This document shows, in pieces, positions 23,641-34,958 of a stretch of DNA of 64,000 bases (position 1 is its first letter; each line of letters begins with the position of its first letter). Under the pieces are notes generated by a model. It made no database searches, was not told the DNA's origin, and was given only the letters and a program-made list of their open reading frames with translations. Made by a program: the position numbers and the translations under genes. The DNA is from Cryptomeria japonica (taxonomy: Eukaryota > Streptophyta > Pinopsida > Cupressales > Cupressaceae). Location of the stretch: the NCBI RefSeq assembly GCF_030272615.1, contig NC_081414.1, positions 663,660,938 to 663,724,937 on the forward strand. Reading direction: 5' to 3'.

Positions 23641-25258
23641 GTAGAACCAAATGAAATTTCCAAAGAAAATAAGAGAACAAGAACTCTAAAATGTTATGCT
23701 GCACTTCTAACCGAACTCACAAATTCTAAACCAGCAAATGTCAAAGAAGCCTTATCAAAACAGGCTTGGAAAGATGCTATGGTTGAAGAATATCAATCTA
23801 TACTAAAGAATGATGTTTGGGATATAGTGCCTATCTACCAAAAGACAAATCAGTTGTCTCATCCAAGTGGCTATTCAAGATCAAATATGCATTTGATGGC
23901 AGCATTGAAAAACATAAAGCTTGCTTTGTGGCCAGGGGATTCTCTCAGAAAGTAGGAATTGATTATGAAGAGACATTTGCCCCAGTTGCCCGGTATACGT
24001 CAGTAAGAACAATCATTGCAATTGCAGCATCCAAAGGATGGAAAATTCACCAAATGGACATAAAGACTACCTTCCTAAATGGTTCAATTGAATAAGAAGT
24101 ATATATAGAACAACCAGAAGGATTCACCATACGTGATAAAAATTGCTATGTTTGTAAACTAAAGAAAGCTCTCTATGGGTTAAAACAAGCACCTAGGGCC
24201 TGGTATGCAAGGATAGACAACTATCTCTCCAAACTAGGGTACTCCAAGAACCTAGCAGATCCCAACATCTACTTCAAGGCTTCAAATGACAATATGATTA
24301 TATTGGTCCTTTACGTGGATGATATTTTGATAACAGGAGAGGATAATCTCATTGAGAAATGTAAGCAAGATCTGGCAGCAGAATTCGATATGAAGGATCT
24401 AGGGCTTCTACATTATTTTCTGGGATTAGAAGTATGGCAGAAGAAAAACTACATCTTCCTAAATCAAGGAGAGTACACCATGAATATTCTAACTAGATTT
24501 GGGATGATGGAGTGTAAGCCATTAGCTACACCAATGGAAACTAATTTGCACAAGCTGAAAATTGAGGCAGAAGATTCAGAACTCACAGATCCCACCACAC
24601 TCTACAGACAAATCGTCGGTTCACTCATGTATTTGGTAAATACTCATCCTAATATCTACTATGCTACAAATGTATTAAGTCACTTCATGTGTGAACCTAA
24701 GAAGATACATCTAATGGCTTCTAAACACATTCTAAGATATTTACGAGGCGCAGTCAGACTTGGCTTAAAGTATGAAAATGTTGAGATTCAACTTGAAGGA
24801 TATTCTGATTCTAATTGGGTCGGAAGTACCATTGACTGTAAAAGTACTATAGGGTGTTGCTTCAGTCTTGGTTCTGCTATGATATCTTGGTTTAGTAGAA
24901 AACACTCAGTAGTTGCACAAAGCTCCACTGAAGCAGAATGTATGGCAGCCTCCATGGGAGCTCGTGAAGCGGTATGACTAAGAAAGTTATTATTTGGATT
25001 ATTTGGAAAAACTTTGAATTCAACAATAATTCACTGTGATAATTAGAGCTGTATCAAGCTCTCAATAAATCCAATTTTTCACAATTGATCCAAACATATT
25101 GAGATCCCTTATCACTACATAAGAGATATGGTAGATCAAAACATCATAAAACTAGTGTACATCATTACTAAAGAACAAAATGCTGATATCTTCACCAAGC
25201 CACTTGCAAGATTGAAGATAGAATACTTCAGAAGTAAACTTGGTATGACTAGATTATA
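23641..25258 (+). pseudogene. Reverse transcriptase and RNase H of the Copia element
   Basis: RT motifs in order: SKWLFKIKYAFDGSIEKHKA, ARGFSQKVGIDYEETFAPVA, QMDIKTTFLNG, LYGLKQAPRAWY, and YVDD at 24312-24323. RNase H follows (GYSDSNWVGS, SSTEAECMA, HCDN) and ends with QNADIFTKPLA. Stops occur at about 24093, 24976, 25045 and 25078, plus a frameshift near 23810. The conserved acidic residues can all be read. Confidence 0.92.
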
Positions 25259-25439
25259 ATTGAGATTATTAGGATTAAATTCCTACCATGTATAATTTGT
25301 TCATGAATAAATAAATAAAGTGTATATTGCAATATTCTAACTGTGTTCAAGAAGATGGTGATCTTCTTATGTTTAAGGTTACTATTTCAAGGTGACGATC
25401 TTGACAATAGTTGACCAAGTGTCAAGATTGACTACATTA

Positions 25440-25620
25440 AGTTGTTGTCCCAGACTGTGCCGGATATCTTGATCCTAAAGTATGTGATCATCTCATGATT
25501 GACTTCTTAAGTGATTGTCCCAGACTGAGCCAGATATCATGATATTGAGTTTATTGTCATGATAAGACTATATTAAATGTTGTCCCGAATTGTGTCAGAA
25601 GTCATGATAGAATATGCTCC
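25440..25620 (+). repeat. Three degenerate 65-70-bp repeats in the Copia 3' untranslated region
   Basis: The block ttgtcccagactgtgcc...gatatcttgat recurs at about 25445, 25515 and 25579 between the end of pol and the 3' LTR. The copies diverge progressively. Confidence 0.75.
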
Positions 25621-25646
25621 CAAGAAAATTACTTAGATCCATTCCT

Positions 25647-25658
25647 GCTAAGAGGGAG
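25647..25658 (+). other. Polypurine tract of the Copia element
   Basis: The purine-rich gctaagagggag lies directly before the 3' LTR, where second-strand synthesis is primed. Confidence 0.8.
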
Positions 25659-25954
25659 TGTTAAGATATAGCCCTCATGAATCTAACTGATGGTAAATCG
25701 GTTATTATCTAGAGAGTGATATATTTACATAGCATACAGTTCAGAAATTAAACATAAACAAACTAATTGTTATGAACGGTTTCCTCTGTATGGGCATGTC
25801 CATACGTGGCAACTACCATGTATGGACATGTCCCTATGTAGGCAACCTTTCCTCTTGTATTTGAACCAGATTCAATGATGGAGATGATCAATAACTCACA
25901 AAAACCAATCTTCCAGAATCGCTGTCATTATTCTTCGATCCATATTTCACAACA
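25659..25954 (+). repeat. 3' LTR of the Copia element
   Basis: 296 bp, same ends as the 5' LTR and about 90% identical to it by eye. It is followed by the ACTAG target duplication. Confidence 0.95.
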
Positions 25955-26130
25955 ACTAGATATGAGTATAATCATTAATGTTTACTTGTGCTTTAGTGAT
26001 TGTGTATTAGATATGTTAGTTTAGATTACACAACTATTAAAGTGGGAAAAAATGTAATGTTAAAAATAACATGCCTTTGTAATTTCACATTATATTCTAT
26101 GCTCAATTTGGTGTGTTAGTTTATATTTAC

Positions 26131-27432
26131 CCAGATGCCATTAAGTTCTAATTAATTAAAAGCAGGATAGGCCCAAACCTTTATATAACTGCTAAACATC
26201 AACACCTAGGGTGCATGAGGAATGCACACCTAACAAAAGACAAAAAACACTGAAACCAATGAGGGACCAACCAATGACTAGACAAAGACTAGAGACATAA
26301 CCAAAAAATAAAACCAACTAGCCACCCACTAAAGACTCAAAAGGATGGCATACTAGGTGGAGGCGTTACCCTCTTGCCAATATTTACACAAACCAATGAT
26401 TTAATTAGAGAGAAATTTTCTTATTAGAGTCCTTAATAGAGGTTGGACTACCAAAATCCTAAGTAGCTTTGATCATAGAGGAAGGGGGCTCCATTGAAGC
26501 AAAGGGAGACATTGCATGTCTCTTGCATTTCACTTTCTTGTGATCAATTTCCTCTTGAATATCTTGTAAGGAAGTCAAATTCTTCAAGGCCCTCTCCTAG
26601 CTTAGTGTAAACATTTCCTCAACTCTTCGTCTTAAGAATTCCTAACTTTCCTTCAGCTCCATCACTACCTTACTTTCATCTCTCTAAGGCACCTTTTCAC
26701 TAAGGTCATTTAGAATACTCTCAACCTTATCCCATTTCGCAAGCTTTCTAACCATATTATTAGTAGCCTCCTAGCTCCGTTCATCCTTCTCCTCCATTGC
26801 CCATATATAAGCCCTAGCTCCCGCCTCAACCATTTCCTCAAGCCTGTTGATATTCTAATAGCCACATCAAACTAAGAGAAGAACCATTTAATAAATAATT
26901 CATTCCACCCAATGCTATCTTCCAACCTTGACACCTTAACAACCAAATTAGGGGAGTTGGGATTGGGGTTAGGGAAATCCTATTTAGGGGGAAACATGGC
27001 ATCTTCATCCGAGGTTGTAGGAGACCATTCAGATTCCAAGGCCGAGGAGGATACAAAATCCTTAGGCACTTCCTTCACATCTGTATGCAGAAACTCCACA
27101 TCTTTAAAGGTGGATTAGGTGAGATTTTCTATTTCACACCTCTGATAGGGTTAAAGAATGTAGGAAAAAGTTTGGGTTTAGAAGAAGAGGCAATTTTAGG
27201 GCCAAGTTGTACAATAAGGGCACCTAAGAGCTCCACCACCAAATTAGGGGCAAGGGGTTAGAGAGATTAAACAGGGGTCCACTAGACAGGGATAAAGCCA
27301 AATGAAAATTGTAGAGCCTAAGGATTAAACCTTGATGAAGGCGAAGAGATTTTTTGGACTTGGCTCTAACAATCAATTGTGTCAAAAACTAAATTAGCCA
27401 AAAAGAAAAATTCATTATTATACCAGATGCCA
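26131..27432 (-). mobile_element. Possible small insertion with decayed coiled-coil ORF
   Basis: The 10-bp word ccagatgcca flanks the segment exactly at 26131-26140 and 27423-27432, like a target duplication. Inside, the minus strand between about 27110 and 26440 reads as a decayed ORF with a charged, coiled-coil-like composition (for example VRKLAKWDKVESILNDL, RRRVEEMF, DIQEEIDHKKVKCKR) and several stops. I do not recognise the family. There are no terminal inverted repeats and no clear poly(A). A degenerate non-LTR retrotransposon or a gene fragment are both possible. Confidence 0.35.
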
Positions 27433-28442
27433 ATATGTTAGCATTGTTTTGATGTACTTTTTTAATCCTTGGGTTATTTGTAGTCTATAAATCCTTTGTT
27501 TGGTTTGAACTATCTAAATTCTAGCATTATGCAATGATGCCTATCCAATGTGCTAGTTTCTTGTATAAATTCGTGTCTTTAGTGATCATTTTAAGAGTTT
27601 CATTCCTCTCTACCAAATTCAACTTATGAAATATAACCATCTTGAAAAGATTTGAAATGGTTATCCTTTCTTTAGTCTCCTCTATGATAAAATTTCAAAC
27701 TATTCTGTTAACTCTCACAAATGAACCCAAAGAAAATTTCTCTCAAGCTTTACTAAAAAGTTCAACCAAATATCTCCATTGTTACTTTAGAAGTTCTTAC
27801 TAACATTATTTACATATGAAAGCTCTCGTCTTACTCATTACATTTGTGGGGGTTTCGAAATATATTTTATAGGCTATTATTATCTTTTTCACTATTTCAA
27901 ATGTTGGAGGTAATTTTACTCTTGTACATCTACTCCTATCTCTTCTCTTTGTCTTAGTTCTTCCATTATTGCTTCCTAGGTGTTAATCAATGCAATGCCA
28001 TATTATTTTCATAGCATTATTATCATTGTTATGTTGCATTTCAATTAGCATAACATTTGTCATTTATTTTGGGCTTCGATTTTTTTTTTGCTTGAGTTGG
28101 TTTGAGAGGGGGAGTGTTATACTCTTGTTTTTTAGAGTTTTTCTTGGGTCTCCTGGTTCTCTTTTGTGGTGGTTTGTTTTGTCATTTGCAATCCTTGCTA
28201 CCACTAGTGTGACCTCTTGTGCTTTTGAGTATATGGTTGAGGTTGAGTTGGGTCTTTGCTCTCCCATTGGTTTCTTTTCTTTTGGATTTTCTTGGGGTTT
28301 CCTTTTTTTGGATGCCTAGTGTGCTAGGGACCCTATTTTTATGGGAATCTTATCTCATGGGCCTTCTAGTTTGTTGGTTGTTGTAGGTCTATTTCGTCGT
28401 ACCTTTGGCATGGTGCTAGGCTTTTTTTTGGTTATTATAGGT
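27433..28442. other. Unassigned sequence abutting the truncated LRR gene
   Basis: No gene recognised. 28060-28440 is rich in T and G on the plus strand, like the 3' regions of some plant LINEs, but no reverse transcriptase motif is visible. Its right edge (about 28442) is the point where LRR coding similarity stops abruptly. Confidence 0.4.
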
Positions 28443-28948
28443 TTTCCCCGCAGACGGTTCCCCCCCAGCCTGAGCATCGTCAGCTTGCTCAGCTCCGGTA
28501 TCCATGACGGCATTTTGCCGGTGAAATCGTTCTTCGATAGATCGAGCATCTTAAGATTAACCAGGCGCGCCATTGAATTCGGGATTTTTCCTGTGATTCT
28601 TTTCCATGCCGGAAGAAAAATGTAGACGAGCTCGGTGAGATCGCCGATGGATTTGGAGAGTGTGCCCACCATGTACTCGCTGGTGTTCCATGAGTCGAGG
28701 ACTTCCAGAAAGAGCAGTGTTACTCTGCCCGTGTTGACGTCACAGCCTACTCCGCGCCAGTTGCCATGGCAGCAGTCGGATTTCCCTCCCCACGAGCTCA
28801 GGACGCCCGTCGGGTCTTGTGTTATGCCTGCCTTGATTTTCAGGAGGGCTTTTCTGTCTGCTTCGTTGCATTGCATATCTGCTGCGACTCCGCTTAAATA
28901 GAGAGAATATATTGAAAACAACATGAAGAGCTGCTTCACACGGGCCAT
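28443..28948 (-). pseudogene. Truncated LRR gene, N-terminal third only
   Basis: Start and frame match the intact gene: signal peptide (VAA end), LRRNT_2 cap (QCNEADRKALLKIKAGI ... CCHGNWRGVGCD) and the first LRRs (MLDLSKNDFTGKMPSWIPEL). By eye the shared part is about 70-75% identical to the intact protein. Similarity ends at GNRLRG near 28443, after which unrelated sequence adds about 29 basic residues before a stop. A secreted stub of about 197 residues could still be made from the open frame (28948-28355). I treat it as a pseudogene because the repeat domain is cut off mid-array. Confidence 0.85.
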
Positions 28949-29470
28949 GGCTTCCCAAGATAAAAGTTAAAAGTTGTACTGAATGAAGAAGATAAGCTCG
29001 TCTGCATTTATAGAAAAGCCATGAAATTTAAAAGAAAATACACAGCGATTCTTGAATCACACTCAATGGAAGGTAAATTTTAGTCTAGAATAATTATTTG
29101 TCAATTTTTTTTTGGGATAAGAATGAGGTATATCAATTGTTTGATTATTGAGAACTATAAATTTTAAGTAGAGTGCACTCTAAAACAATTGATTATTGAA
29201 AACTGTAAATTTTAAGTAGATTGCACTCCCAAACCCCGTTTTTCAGTGTTTCCATCAAATTTTAAGACCAGTTGTTTTATATATTATCATAATATGTAAC
29301 ATGATAGAGTTTAAAACATTTAATTTGCAGGAAGTTAACCAAAACTTATATATAAAACAGGCATTACATGATCATCTCCATGTGCTTTTTAGGGTTTTTT
29401 CCCCAAAGTCGTCGCAATTGTCTAAATTGAAGGGAGGATCCACATAATCACATGTGCGATCTTTTTGAAT
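28949..29470 (-). promoter_or_regulatory. Upstream region of the truncated LRR gene
   Basis: It includes a TATA box (minus ctataaatg, 29005-29013) at the same distance from the ATG as in the intact gene. A block at 29300-29430 is shared with the upstream regions of the other LRR copies. A tandem duplication sits at 29133-29230. Confidence 0.6.
29133..29230. repeat. About 47-bp tandem duplication in the LRR upstream region
   Basis: 'attattgagaactataaat' with 'tttaagtagagtgcactc' is followed by a second copy 'attattgaaaactgtaaat' with 'tttaagtagattgcactc'. Confidence 0.75.
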
Positions 29471-30565
29471 AAAGTGTGTATTGGCTACCCTTTGGCACTC
29501 GCAAATTTGTGCTTAGAATTTAAAGGTGGATTACTTCAAATATATTACTCCTAGTTTTAGGGTGACATTCACCCATGTTTATAAACATTTAAAATTGCGT
29601 GTTTTTTTAATTTTTAATTTAATTTGATAAATTTACTTTTAATCCGACAAGTCATGTGTAAAATGATATATTTTATTGAAAGTTGATGAATTTGTTGTTG
29701 TTGTTGTTGTTTTTTTAATTTTTTTTAATGTCAGGATAAGAGTCACTTTTGATAAAAAAATTTAAAAAGTTGAAAAGAATAACTTCAAATTCACAAAGGG
29801 GTTGCAAAAATAATAAAGAATATTAACATAGAAAAAGAGAAAAGGCTATAAGAAGTCCACATCAGACTAAGAATAGGGCTTTGAATGTAGCTTGAAGTGT
29901 CATAGATAAAAACAAACCAATAGCACTCTATAAACAAGATTAGCTCATCAAGCTTGGTTTTCTAAGCCTTTCTACTACTAATTAGAACACAATTCGTAGA
30001 TCATTAGGGTGTCTTCCTCAATAGAATCCCTACCTTCAAGTCAGAGTTTCCTCACTTTAGTCTTTTGAGCTTTTTTCTTCCCTAGGATGCTAATGTTTGG
30101 TTTTGAAATGTGGCTTGTTGGGATTACGGTATCTCAACATTTGCAAGTCCTGGCATTAATTTTTCATTTCATAATTATTTTATGCCTATAATTTATTATT
30201 TTATGTCAATTTGTGATTATGACAATGTAAGAGTCAATTATGATAAATCAATGACAGGTGGGCCCCAGTTGATGTAGGTGCCTATGAATGCATGCTAGTA
30301 CATTGCATGTTCAATGGGTGCTAGAAATGTTAAGGAAGGAATTGGAATGGGAGATGCTATGACAGGTAGGACCCTATCATTCCAGTACTTCACATGCACG
30401 GGTGCTACATGCATGCAAGAACTTTACATGTCAAGGAGACTTGTTACAAGCATGTAGGCATTGGGCACTTTCCTTTTGCCAATCCTTGGCATCCACATCT
30501 TAATATTTCATTCTTTGCACATGCATGTGCACACACACATACAGACACCAAGACCATGTATTTCC
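29471..30565. other. Spacer with a (TTG)n run
   Basis: The (TTG)n microsatellite is at 29692-29710. 30250-30560 is rich in catgca words, including an exact CATGCATG-type RY palindrome near 30408. No coding similarity is seen. Confidence 0.4.
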
Positions 30566-31060
30566 AAGCTAGAAATTGACTTATGCTAAATGAAAAATAT
30601 TAGCTTGTTTGTATTTATAGAAGGGCCCTAAAATTAAAAAATAGAGGAGGCGTTGTGCACATTTCCTCCAATGGAAGGTAAGTTTTAGTCTAACATAATT
30701 ATTTATCAAATTTCTTGATATGAATAAGATGTATTAGTTGTTTTATAGAAAAACCTAATAGGTAAGTAGAGTACACTCCAAAACCATGTTTTTCATTGCT
30801 TCCTCCAAAGTTTTAATTTATAGTGTTTTATTAATTATTATAAAAAGTAATATGATAGAGTTCTAAATGTTTAATTTGTAGGAAGTCAACCAAAATTTAT
30901 AGACCTTCAAGTTAATATAGATAAAAAGCCAATGCAAAATAATCTCCATATCCTTTTTAGGGTTTTTTAAATCAAAGCCATTTCAATTGTCTAAATTAAG
31001 TAGCACACATATAAAGGTGAATGCACATAATTATTTGAGTATCAGACATATAAAGGTGAA
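30566..31060 (-). pseudogene. Orphan LRR-type upstream region with no gene
   Basis: The sequence matches the upstream region of the truncated LRR gene from its 5' untranslated part (gctaaatgaaaaatattagcttg ~ 30573) through the TATA-like tatttatag (30612-30621) and 'aatggaaggtaagttttagtctaacataatt' to the distal block at 30845-31000. The coding region that should lie left of 30566 is gone. It marks a further LRR copy. Confidence 0.75.
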
Positions 31061-31790
31061 TAATCATTATTTGATTTGAGTACCAATACTGAGATTAATT
31101 GCATTGCCACCATATTCTTTGTTTTGTATTGTACACCATTCTGAATAGCTTGAAGCATAGAAAGAAAGGGCAGTTATTTTTTGCTATATATTTTATTGGT
31201 TTTTCCATTAGTTAACTTTTGTGCCTATTTATTGAAGGCTCCAAAATTTAACAAGAAAAATAAGTTCTTATTAATGTTTTTGATTATTGCTTGCATGGAA
31301 ACCAAAATTGTTAAGCCCATTTAAGAATAAATTCATATGTCCCAGGTTATAATTTCATTTTTGTTCCAACAAATAAGGGTATGTAATTACTATCACCACA
31401 TAAGATGGAATTGAACACGCAAAATGCATAGTGAGATGTAATTTAGAAGAACTATCATCTACACATATAGATTCATTATCTTCCTTGTCATAGATTCATT
31501 ATTATCCTCTGATTAAGCCTGCTGCCTAATGCATTTAGATGATTAGTTTAGGAGGAATTTTTTGTCCAGTAGTCAAACTAGAATCTCTCTTGACTAGTTG
31601 ATGCAAGTTTGTATTTAGGCACTGTGTTCATATAGTTATTCACATGTTTGTTGAACATGGGCTTTGATCTCTTGTAGTTTCTTATTTGGTTAGTCATATG
31701 GTCCTTTGATTTGTGTTATTTTTGCTTGATTCAATGATCTAAATTCTTTCATAATGAAATCTCTATTTTGATTATTGGATCTATTGGCAG

Positions 31791-32233
31791 AAATATTGAG
31801 AGGGCAAGAAGGGTAGTCTTAGAGGGCCAGGTCAGTTTATTGGATTGATGCCTTTTTTTGATCCTCCACATCATGATAGTGCTAAAACTATTCAAAGGGC
31901 TCTTAATCTTGGTGAAAGTAAAAATGGTTATAGGTATGGTGAAGCTATGATAATATTTTCTTTTTTCTTACTTTTTGCTCATCTTGTCAAGAGAGTAATG
32001 GCTTATATACATTCTATGTTGAGTGAGCAGTAGACAATCCTTTTTAACTATTTGCAAATATTTACCAGGTGATCAATTAGTTATTGGCATAGAGACAGGC
32101 CAATGATTAGGTATCGATACAAACATATACCCGTCATAATCATTGTTGGGGTAGGATAAGGATGAATCAATTGCAACTTTACTAGTTGATGAGTTAATAA
32201 AAAAAGTTGATGGCTTTTCTAGTGTTTTACTAG
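31791..32233 (+). pseudogene. Plasma-membrane H+-ATPase pseudogene, left exons
   Basis: Exon 31791-31911, preceded by a splice acceptor (ttggcag), encodes [16 protein letters not shown] then [20 protein letters not shown]. This is the P-type H+-ATPase segment around DPPRHDSAETI in the cytoplasmic P/N-domain. The donor is g|gtgaaa. A second exon, about 32056-32233, has GDQLVIGIETG, TNIYPS and DELIKKVDGFSSV, matching the TGDQLAIGKETGRRLG region. Stops interrupt it (for example at 32105, 32129 and 32144). The donor at 32234 (gtgaaa) starts the intron into which Tat element 2 inserted. The intron-exon structure shows this is not a processed copy. Confidence 0.88.
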
Positions 32234-32352
32234 GTGAAAAAACTTCTCACATGCTTTCAAGTTTTTAGGGAAATATACACCCCGTTTTTTAATTTTATTT
32301 CTTAGGTAGTCATGAACATTTGAAATGCTTTACACTTAAACAATAGTCTTAG

Positions 32353-33591
32353 TGTATACACTCAAAAATTGGCTATGAATAATTAAATAAATATTTATTA
32401 TTTATTTAATGTTAATTTCTTCTTAAATAATTAAATAGACAAGTTTAATTTTTTAATTCAATTTAATCTTAATTCTTCTATTAAATAATTATTTTGACAA
32501 GATTAATTTATTTAATTCATTGCTTATTCTTCTATTAATTAATTAAATCAAAATATTTTATTAATTAATTCATTACCACTTTCTTCTAAATCAATTCAAT
32601 TAAATATCTAAATATTTAATCAATCCCTATCTAATTATTCTATAGTCTCATCAATTAAATAATTTTATAATTATTTAAATCCTCAAATCTACCTCACTTC
32701 ATCTCCACATCACTCAACCTTGCCAACTCACATTTTATGTGGCTAAATAAATTATTAAATCTCAATTATTAATTAGCCATATTAATTCTGACCTCATTTC
32801 CTTCTTTTGAGAATGTGTACATACACTCATCCTCAACTTCTCTATATCCTTTCCAACAAATCCTACATCTTTGGAGGAAGTTTGTCCACATCATCCTAGT
32901 CAACCTCCACTTGTCCTCACATCCCTAAATCTTCTCCAACCATCCTATATTCTCTCAAGTCTTCACCCTCAGTCAAGGTGGGCCTTCTAACACTTGGCTT
33001 CTCCCTCACCCTTTTCCTCCATCCTGTAGGTGTAGGAGGAACATCTTCCTCTTTTATCTCTCACATCTCAACCAATCTGTTCATAGCCATCCAATCTACA
33101 TGATTCAATCTCAACCATTGATCTCTGCCACATGGGATTTTGCACATCAACAATCTATAAAAATATAGTTTCTCCAACATTTTGACACTAATAACCATCT
33201 AATAGTGATCTTGCAGTAGTCATTTTGCATCTATGAGTTTTATCAATTAAGCATTCTGAGCATTTTAGGAGTCTTTTTATTATCTTGCATCATAGCATAA
33301 ATCATTCTAGCTTGCATAATCCAATTAGCACTTATTTTTCCATTCTACATTTCCCATCTTGGAAGCCACACAGTGCATGTCTAAGAGAAATTATTTGCAA
33401 CCAAGAACAATGGGAATAGGACACAATGAGACATGGGAGTAAAGGTATAATCTTTATATTTTCATGTTTTGTTCATTTCCTTTGTTTCATTGGTTGGTAT
33501 TTGGATTTTTCCTGTAGCTTTTATTATCAATATTTGTTAAAAAATTAATAGGTTTCAGGCCTATTTTAAAGATTAATTCCAAGTTGACACA
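32353..33591 (+). repeat. 5' LTR of Tat element 2
   Basis: Starts tgtatacac and ends gttgacaca. AT-rich first half; it matches the two pieces of the 3' LTR over its whole length, at about 90% identity by eye in the first 316 bp. Confidence 0.93.
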
Positions 33592-33595
33592 TTTT

Positions 33596-33613
33596 TGGTG
33601 CCCACCATGGGGC
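33596..33613 (+). other. Primer-binding site, tRNA-Lys type
   Basis: tggtgcccaccatggggc lies four bases after the 5' LTR. It matches the complement of the 3' end of plant tRNA-Lys (tggcgcccaccgtggggc) at 16 of 18 positions. Both differences turn a CpG into TpG or CpA, as expected from deamination of methylated cytosine. Confidence 0.8.
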
Positions 33614-33690
33614 AAGAAGTCTCGTTTTCTATTTTTTGTCTTTTCATTCTCATAGTTTTAGCAAAGCAACACATTCACAGATTGTTTTAA

Positions 33691-33900
33691 CGCATTTGTA
33701 AGACCTTTTAGCGCATATGGGGCTCATTGTAGTGCATATGTAGGTTTTTGTATCGCATTTGTCAATTCTATTGCGCATTTCTTAGAATTCAGTGCATATG
33801 TAACACAGTCCAACACTTTTGCATCTTTTGGTAGTGCTTTTGTGAAGATAGATGGTGCATTTGCAATCAGCTTAGCACATTTTTTCTTTTAGCGCATTTG
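33691..33900 (+). repeat. 21-bp-period degenerate array next to the primer site (array A)
   Basis: Cores of the form (c/t)gcatttg, (c/t)gcatatg or (c/t)gcttttg start at 33691, 33712, 33733, 33754, 33774, 33793, 33814, 33835, 33856, 33876 and 33893. Steps are 21 with occasional 17-20. The preceding three bases are often tag. The 13 bases between cores share no sequence, so this is not an ordinary tandem repeat. Confidence 0.88.
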
Positions 33901-34950
33901 CTTAGATACTCTGCAAAACTTTGAATTTTTCACAGTCACTTAACTAACACTTTTTGCAGGTTCGACTGCTGAAGACAAAATTTCTCAAATTACTAACTAG
34001 TGGTTTTGTAGGTATTTTTCATGCATTTTCACATCTAGATTAATTAGGGTCTCAATAATTAATCATTTTTGCTTCACATAGCTTAACTAGGTGGTCAATT
34101 TATAGTATGCAACTTGCATCTTCATGTCTTCTTTAAATTAGTCGCACTTAGATTAATTTAGGAGGAAAATCAATTTTTTGTTCATTGTGCTTGTCAAAGT
34201 GGTAGGTTATTATGCTCTCACCTCAACCAGGTGATTAGAAAAATAGACCCACTTTCTAGAATGTTTAACCTTTAGAGGGTCTGCCTCTCGAGAAGCCCTT
34301 AATGTTCAGTGAGAGGGGGTGACCAAAGTGGAAATGAACTAACGCCAGGCTCTTTCGATCCACTATAAATAAATTATGTTTGTAATGAAACTTACAAGCA
34401 ATGAGTGTTGATTAGTTCATACCAACACCATGTCTCCCCATAAACCTTATAGAGCGCAACCTCTATAGGATGGGAGACTTCCTTAATAGAGCGTAAGGTG
34501 CCGCATGTATGACCACTCAATAGGATGCCTTGACTAAAAACTCTTTTGTGTAGAAGCCCAAATCCTTCTAGTTGTTAGTGCAAGAGGTTGGACTTCTAAA
34601 GCGGCTCACACACATACGGTTCTTATTAGAGATATAAAGTTTTCCATACGGAGTTTTCATGGGAATTGGTGCTTGGCTTCCCCAGAGAAGTTAGTGGTGA
34701 GGGTGGAGCTAGTGGGGTCAAGCATATAAGTATTTTATTTGAATAGTGTAGTCTCGGGGAAACTCACGTGAGATTCAACAACTTTTGTCCTAGCCTACCA
34801 TAGGAGTTGTACTTTCCTATGCATTTTTTCTTTCAAAAAATTGTGTCTGTTGTGTTTGCATTATGTTATCAAAATCAAAGCAGAAAAATAATCATCTCGA
34901 TAAAAAAATCAAAACTTGCTGGAAAATAATAGAGTCATACATTTGAACAT
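33901..34950 (+). other. Leader of Tat element 2
   Basis: Untranslated leader between the two 21-bp arrays. The block ctctcgagaagccc...gtgagagggggtgaccaaagtgg (about 34285-34350) has a counterpart in element 1 near 12700-12760. No ORF of note. Confidence 0.6.
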
Positions 34951-34958
34951 CAGAGTAG

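Larger units (their letters stand above)
20896..25954 (+). mobile_element. Ty1/Copia LTR retrotransposon, complete but mutated
   Basis: Both LTRs are 296 bp and run from TGTTAAG to CACAACA. The target duplication ACTAG is exact at 20891-20895 and 25955-25959. A primer-binding site and polypurine tract are in place. Domain order is gag, protease, integrase, RT, RNase H, which is Copia. By eye the LTRs differ at about 30 positions (about 10%), so insertion is old. The frame is broken by about ten stops and at least two frameshifts. It lies between the intact LRR gene and the truncated copy. Confidence 0.95.
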
